From Anthoceros angustus (taxonomy: Eukaryota > Streptophyta > Anthocerotopsida > Anthocerotales > Anthocerotaceae): DNA of 64,000 nucleotides. This document shows positions 58,800-64,000 of this stretch, in pieces (position 1 is the first letter of the stretch; every line of letters starts with the position of its first letter). The notes beneath the pieces are model-generated. The model was not told the origin of the DNA, ran no database searches, and saw only the letters and a list, made by a program, of their open reading frames with translations. Where the stretch lies: the NCBI GenBank assembly GCA_010909165.1, contig MU008167.1, forward strand, positions 1,476,001 through 1,540,000. Reading direction: 5' to 3'. A program made the position numbers and the translations under genes.

Positions 58800-59905
58800 C
58801 TTGTCACGAGTTGATGATAGAGAGCCCATGAAGATGTTTGATCTAGCTTCCTGTTACCAAATTTAGATCTAGCTTCCTATTTACCAAATTTACATAAGCA
58901 CTTTTACCTCTTGCTCCTTTCCTCAAGCTCCAAACACATGCAATGCCCATTTCAGATGTGCAGTGTCGACTTACCAGGGGCGCCTTATGAGCCTTCATCG
59001 CCACTCATCAATCGCAACTATCATGACATCCGTAACACTCTCTTACTGCGTGGTGGATAGTTGCTCCATGTCTGCAGGAATGCGAGCTGGTCCATCACCG
59101 AGCCTTCTCCTTCTCGAACCTCTTCACTGCGCTTGAATGTTCCATCTCCCTAGCAACCATGACAAACAAGCGAGTTGTTTAAATTCTAATTGTTAGCGAA
59201 ATGCGGTATACTGTTTACGCATTTGGACTCCACAATTGTACCCATACTCGGGTCTCGAATGGAGATCACACTAAAAAGTTAAAACCACCTTCAAATCTGA
59301 TTGAAATTACATTTGCTCTGCGGTATCTACGGGATGGCGTACAGATCTGTCTTGTGGAACTCTTGCATTGGCTGGAATAGCGTTGCTTGTCGAGTTCTGG
59401 TCCCATGATCACTACTTGTTTTCCTTTAGTAAATCGTTCTTGATTTCTTTTGGGACCAGGACACATTTCCTAACACCACCGCTGCGCTCATTTCACCAGT
59501 CAAAATGGGTCCTAATCGTCTGCTCCCCCATACTCGGGTCTCGAATGGAGATCACACTAAAAAGTTAAAACCACCTTCAAATCTGATTGAAATTACATTT
59601 GTGTGCCTTCTTCAGGCATGTGCAGGTCATCTTGTGGAACTCTTGCATTGGCTGGAATAGCGTTGCTTGTCGAGTTCTGGTCCCATGATCACTACTTGTT
59701 TTCCTTTAGTAAATCGTTCTTGATTTCTTTTGGGACCAGGACACATTTCCTAACACCACCGCTGCGCTCATTTCATCAATGGGTCCTAATCGTCTGCTCC
59801 CCAGTGCACTCCACAATACTTGCATACCATATTTGTGTTTCTCTTTGTTGGTTCCCAACAATATAAACATGTTCCCATTCCAAACCCTTAACTCTCGGCA
59901 TCTTG
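58800..59905 (-). pseudogene. Decayed BED-BTB gene (copy 4)
   Basis: Minus strand, unit-2 counterpart of the relic at 49545-50363. BED and coiled-coil exons are recognisable, the BTB exon is nearly absent and all frames are broken. It also carries an internal duplication of the BED exon region. Confidence 0.85.
59242..59790 (+). repeat. Local direct duplication of about 286 bp inside the decayed BED-BTB copy
   Basis: CCATACTCGGGTCTCGAATGG starts at 59242 and again at 59528; both copies run through GGAACTCTTGCATTGGCTGG and GGGACCAGGACACATTTCC. The second copy has a replaced stretch near 59600-59630. Confidence 0.9.
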
Positions 59906-61309
59906 AAAAGACTAGGTAGCTATCCTCGGAGAAAATATAGAGCTAACATAAAGACTAGGTAGCTATCCTCAAAGAACCTATAGAGCTAACCTTTGAAAAG
60001 CTAGCTTAATGCAAAAGGAAGAAGTAGTGAGCATATACATTTATTTGATGTATTGGATCCTCATATATAGTCTTGGGATGTTCTTAAAATAATCTTTGAC
60101 CTTTATCTCGCTCATAAACACCCTCACATTAAGGTTCAAACCTATTATTGAATTTATTTTGAAGCTAGATATTATTAAAAATTAAATACATATCCTATGT
60201 AGGAATATGTATACTATGCATCCTGTATTTTATGTATGCTTGGCTGCTCAAAATTTGGAAACAACAAATGTACCTCCTCTTTCCTCCTTTAGCTAAGTCC
60301 ACCTTGATGTCAAAATGAAAGTGTTCCCGCCATGGTATGTATGTAAGTGTTTGTCTAATCTCTGATTACACCTACCAAAAAGTAGATAGGTACTCACTCC
60401 CACATGTTATATTGGAAATATTTTGGTATGTAACAATGAATATGGTAAACTAATACGTACATGTACATATAAAGATATTTTAATACAGCTATTAGTTATA
60501 CATGCATATATATCATAAGTGCATGAAAATTTACATATACATTTTTTATGTGTAAAAGAGATTTTTATTTATATATAGATTTTTTGTATTTTGTGAGCTT
60601 GAGTCTTGTTGTCATCCAAGTTGCTTCTTAGTTCTTCTTCCTTTAGAGGCTTGTAAGTAGGCATGTACTTTTTGCATTAATCTTGGGCTCATAGAGATCA
60701 ATGGGAGTTCTATATGTAGCTATGGAATGCTAGGCATGTGGAGATAAAATGGTGTTCGATCTTCAATCTTCTCAATGGAGAGATCCAATGGGAGTTCTAT
60801 ATGTAGCTATGGAATGCTAGGCATGTGAAGATAAAATGGTGTTCAAGTCTTCAATCTCCTTAATGGAATGTTGTTGTGAGACTCGTAGAACTCGCTACTT
60901 GTGTTTCTTTTGAGTTTCGACTTCTAGCTTATGGTCTCGCATCGAAATTTTATTACGAGTTGTTGGCCATTGTGTTTGTAGGCTCCGTGTTGAGTATCAT
61001 TGTATGTTGTTATCTTCATTACTATAGAAGCCATTAATATGTGGATATTGATGATTGCCATTACATATATGTAGATACCGATGATCGCCATTACTTATAC
61101 GTGGATACGATGATCGGCATTCTACGTGGATAGATCGCCATTACGTATAAGCGGAAACAGATGATCGCCTATGTGGATACTAATGATCGGATGGCCCAGG
61201 GTTTGGGTGCATGGCACAGGCCTTTTCTTTGGATTCTGTATTTTTCCAGAAATTATTATATATAATAATTGAAAAAATTGGCTCCCGTTTCTTGGGGGTC
61301 GATGAGATG
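59906..61309. other. AT-rich spacer (unit 2 copy of second type)
   Basis: Copy of 50364-51780 with a few deletions. No gene. Confidence 0.65.
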
Positions 61310-62215
61310 TGTGGGAGTCATCACCCGCTGCTGCCATGAGCTTGTTCTGCTCAAAAACGTTGCAGCAAGGATTTCAAAAGAGCTGGGTTTGCCGTAGACG
61401 TGCGAACAAGTAACTGGCGTGGCTGTAGGGGCTGTAAGGATCATATCAGGATTGTGGCGTCCTTTTGTGGGGAAGGCAAAATGGTAGTCCTGTCCAATCA
61501 CAAACCAAGAAGAAAGGGAGACTTGTTGGTTAGTGTTTCACAGTACACTAATATGTTTGCAGCAAATGCCTTAGCACTGTGGTATGCATCAGTATTGGTG
61601 AAACAGAGGCCTGCAGCTTTTGCTGCTGCCCTGCAGACGTTTCAAGTTCTTGCATGGACAGGCTACTTCCTTGCCGAGCTGATAGTCTAGTCCCTGACCT
61701 GGTGAAAGGGCACAAAGCGGCTTGTATTATGTTTACAGACATCAATCGGGAATCACAGATTGAGCCTGAGAGAGCGGATGGGCAGCAGCTAAAGGTCGTG
61801 GAGGGCGAAGTTGATCTTGACAGGGTGACATTCTGCTTCCCCTCCAGACCAGAGATCACCGTTCTTAGCAATGTGACTATCAACATTCCTGCGGGAATCA
61901 CTCAGGCCCTGGTTGGGAGCAGTGGGTTGGGTAAGAGCACCATCATAGCGCTAATTGAGCGCTTCTATGACCCAGCTGGGGGTAGAGTTTTGCTAGACGG
62001 ACTTGACATCATAAGGCTGAATCTACGCTCTATGAGAAAGCACATCGGTTTGGTGCCTGTCAGAGACAACATTCTGTATGGGACTGAGAAGACATCAGAG
62101 GCCGAAATCGTAGAGGCAGCTAAGGCTGCAAATGCCTATGCTTTCATCAGCTCATTGCCGAAGGGATTCGATACGGAAGTGGGAGAAAATGGGGTGCAAC
62201 TCTCAGGGGGGTTCA
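61310..62215 (+). pseudogene. ABCB fragment F4 (TMD2 end and N-terminal part of NBD2)
   Basis: Intron 10 end plus exon 11 up to the LSGG of NBD2, after which the ABCB sequence stops. The open part from about 61650 reads [20 protein letters not shown], Walker [21 protein letters not shown] and ENGVQLSGG. The Q-loop region is deleted (GLV-PVRDN), Walker B and the H-loop are missing and a frameshift lies near 61674, so it cannot be a functional NBD. Confidence 0.92.
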
Positions 62216-62340
62216 GAGATTTCTCCACAAATATCAGAGACCAAATTCAGTGTTTGAAAATGAGAAGGCAACAAGTACATGATCGATCACCCTTTTCGAT
62301 ATCGAAAAGGGTGATGAAAATTCATCACCTGGGAAATGCA

Positions 62341-63496
62341 TCAGGTGTGGAAACCACTAGACGCACTATGACTGACTATAGCCAATGCATTCCCTGCTGC
62401 ATTCATGCGGCACACTTCCTCACAAAGCTGGGTAGCCACCACCAAATTCCTGCTTTTAAGTTGGACGTAAGCAGGTGCTTCAAAGAAGTCCTTGTGATCT
62501 CGGAAAATGACCAGAAGTAGGGACTCCTTCTGGTTTTCCCACCCAACATTCCTCGAGATAACCTCATACCCATGAATGAGATTAGCAATGTTGAGCTGGA
62601 ATTGGTCGTTATATGCTCGACAGAGTTTGCCCAGATACCCGACGTGGTACTTCTCTGATGCCCAAAGTAGCTCCAGGGAGTGATCCTCCAGATCCACCTT
62701 CTCCAGGGAGCCTGTGTAGAGAAACCTGACAAAGGCTTGCACTCCCTGTGAAGAGATGGCGATGTAAATTGGTTGCAGGTCCGCCAAAGAGTCGCCATCG
62801 AAGACGTTCGATCTGGCTTGCTGTTCACAAAATTTACATAAACACTCTAAGCTCTCGCTCCTTTCTCTCACAAATTCCAAACAAACTCCAACGCCCATCT
62901 CAGCAAACAAAATTCCATCGGGTCCATCGCCCTGCAAGCTAGAAGTAAGGCACGCTGGTTTCCCTCATGCAAGACCTAAACCGCATAAACATGCAGTCTA
63001 GCATATCCATCTATGAACCTCAGCAGCTGCAAAGGTCTATCACCTTACCAGGACCGCCTTATGTGCTTTCATGGCCACTCCGTCCAAGGAAACAATCATG
63101 ACGTCCATGACACTCTTCTGTCCGTCTGTCGCTGGAAAGTTGCTCCACGTCTGCAGGAATGCGAGCTGTTCCTCCAGCTGAGCCTTCTCCTTCTCGAGCC
63201 TCTTCATCTGCGCTTCCCGGACCTCTCCACCACCCTAGCAACCATGACAACAAACAAGCGAGTTCGATCTCATCCCCGATTTCAATTGTTGCACAGAACT
63301 GCAGGTCTACCTGCTCCTGCACATTCACGTCATAGTGAATGTGTTCCCGCCGCTGCTCCTCCTCGGGACAGTCCTCTCCATTCCCTTCCTGCTCCTCGGG
63401 ATACTTCTCTCCATTCCCTTGCACATGTATCTCCTCAGGACTACCGGTTTCTAGTTTCGGCCCCTGCCGGAGTCGTTTAAGCTCTCTGCGATCCAT
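62341..63496 (-). CDS. BTB/POZ domain protein with acidic N-terminus and coiled coil (no BED finger)
   Basis: Three exons, all phase 0: 63496-63311, 63234-63049 and 62820-62341 (283 aa). Exon 1 (62 codons) is Glu/Lys-rich (ELKRLRQGPK, GNGEDCPEEEQRREH) and has no relation to the BED exon of its neighbours. Its donor CAG-GTAGAC is good. Exon 2 gives a coiled coil (EAQMKRLEKEKAQLEEQ) and the start of the BTB (VMDVMIVSLDGVAMKAHKAVL). Exon 3 completes BTB (ARSNVF, AFVRFLYTGSL, ELLWASEKYHVGYL, CRAYN) and a BACK-like tail. Exons 2 and 3 have the same lengths as in BED-BTB copy 1 (186 and 480 nt). No frameshift is seen, so this is probably the intact ancestral-type gene. Likely role: CUL3 substrate adaptor or dimeric scaffold (family knowledge). 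Confidence 0.85.
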
Positions 63497-63607
63497 GTTA
63501 TCGGTGCCGGCCCTGAACTGGGTTGGGTGTCCACGCTTCAAAGCAAGGAAGAGTACTGCATGCAGCTTAGCTCGCCAAGGCGGTCCCAAGCAAAACTTTC
63601 TGCGATG

Positions 63608-64000
63608 CACGGGAAGAGGGATCTCAACAACCCATCAAGGAAAAACGGACCGAAACCGAGAGGTTGAGACCCAGGAACGTAACGTGGTCGGAGGAAGAAC
63701 GTCCTCCTCCGACACAATCCAGTGCCGTGCTATGCGGCTGCTGCACGGAGAGATCAACAACAGCAACCTGACCACACCATCTGACCGGGCGGGAGATTCG
63801 ACTTCAAAAACAGCCCTTTAGTTGAATTCAAACAACTTGCTTTGTTAGAATATTGAATTTTTTTATTTTATTATCCCATATTATCTGTCAGCCCACCACA
63901 CTTGTTATTTATAGATAATGTATTCATTGGAATTTGTAACCTTTTACAGGTGATATATTTCTAATTACAAAAAATACTCTTACATCGGTAGATATTTTTA
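63608..64000 (+). repeat. Terminal module M, copy 3 (runs to the window edge)
   Basis: GGGATCTCAACAACCCATCAAGG, GAGGTTGAGACCCAGG, AACGTAACGTGGTCGGAGG, GAAC-GTCCTCCTCCGACAC, GAGAGATCAACAACAGC and TTGAATTCAAACAACTTGC, then the AT-rich tail with CCCACCACACTTGTTATTTA. It begins about 110 bp upstream of the BTB start codon, in the gene's own upstream region. Confidence 0.8.

Larger units (their letters stand above)
42829..61611 (+). repeat. 9.25-kb direct tandem duplication (two units)
   Basis: Unit 1 is 42829-52081 (9253 bp): ABCB from exon 8 on, BED-BTB copy 1, spacer, F1, module M, BED-BTB copy 3, spacer, F2. Unit 2 is 52082-61611 (about 9530 bp) with the same order. The nine bases TGCAGCTTT occur at 42829 (exon 8), 52082 (junction) and 61612 (exon-11-type fragment), marking the breakpoints. 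The larger size of unit 2 is mainly due to an extra local duplication of about 286 bp at 59242. Confidence 0.93.

Noticed and set aside
61579-62520. Apparent 313-codon ABC gene at 61.6-62.5 kb
   Set aside because: It starts out of frame in a shifted exon 11, lacks the Q-loop, Walker B and H-loop, and reads on into sequence antisense to the BTB gene. It is a fragment, not a gene.

Overview
The window is nuclear DNA of a land plant, most likely a non-seed plant (bryophyte or lycophyte grade). The evidence is GT-AG introns of mostly 80-130 bp, clear plant gene families (VPS4, CGI-58-type acyltransferase, NPF transporters, a P-glycoprotein-type ABCB transporter, BTB proteins), many decayed PPR fragments of the MYAKCG type, and a small secreted cysteine-rich protein of a kind seen mainly in mosses. 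I cannot name the species. All exon models below were read by eye from splice sites, phase and family conservation.

Layout. 1-1699: 3'-truncated VPS4 (minus). 2.6-4.2 kb: dead PPR gene. 4.7-5.2 kb: secreted cysteine-rich protein (plus). 6.9-9.0 kb: nine-exon CGI-58-like lipid acyltransferase/hydrolase (plus). 10.3-21.7 kb: an NPF (NRT1/PTR) cluster, made of one decayed member, a 1.4-kb tandem duplication that created a chimeric exon, and two intact genes (635 and 604 aa) that both lack the TM1 ExxER/K motif. 21.7-24.6 kb: AT-rich repeat relics. 24.7-29.0 kb: secreted protein with a huge Lys/Glu (KEKE) repeat array and a C-terminal jacalin-like lectin domain. 29-39.5 kb: a field of degenerate copies of the lectin gene's 3' end and downstream DNA, alternating with one good tRNA-Arg(ACG) and five decayed tRNA-like copies, plus two related PPR relics. 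40.4-45.5 kb: intact 11-exon ABCB transporter (1389 aa). 45.6-64 kb: amplified tract in which BTB genes, some carrying an N-terminal BED zinc finger, and ABCB fragments recur.

The tract from 42.8 to 61.6 kb is a 9.25-kb direct tandem duplication. Its junction is a 9-bp microhomology between ABCB exon 8 and a stray copy of ABCB exon 11. The NPF duplication uses the same kind of junction (9 bp shared by two different exons). Most frameshifts separating the duplicated copies are one-base changes in homopolymer runs, so several apparent pseudogenes may be assembly artefacts. A second oddity is recurrent loss of the middle base of CTG/CAG, giving CG, between repeat copies. The most novel gene-level item is the BED zinc finger-coiled coil-BTB/POZ fusion, present in two near-complete copies beside a related BTB gene that lacks the BED exon.
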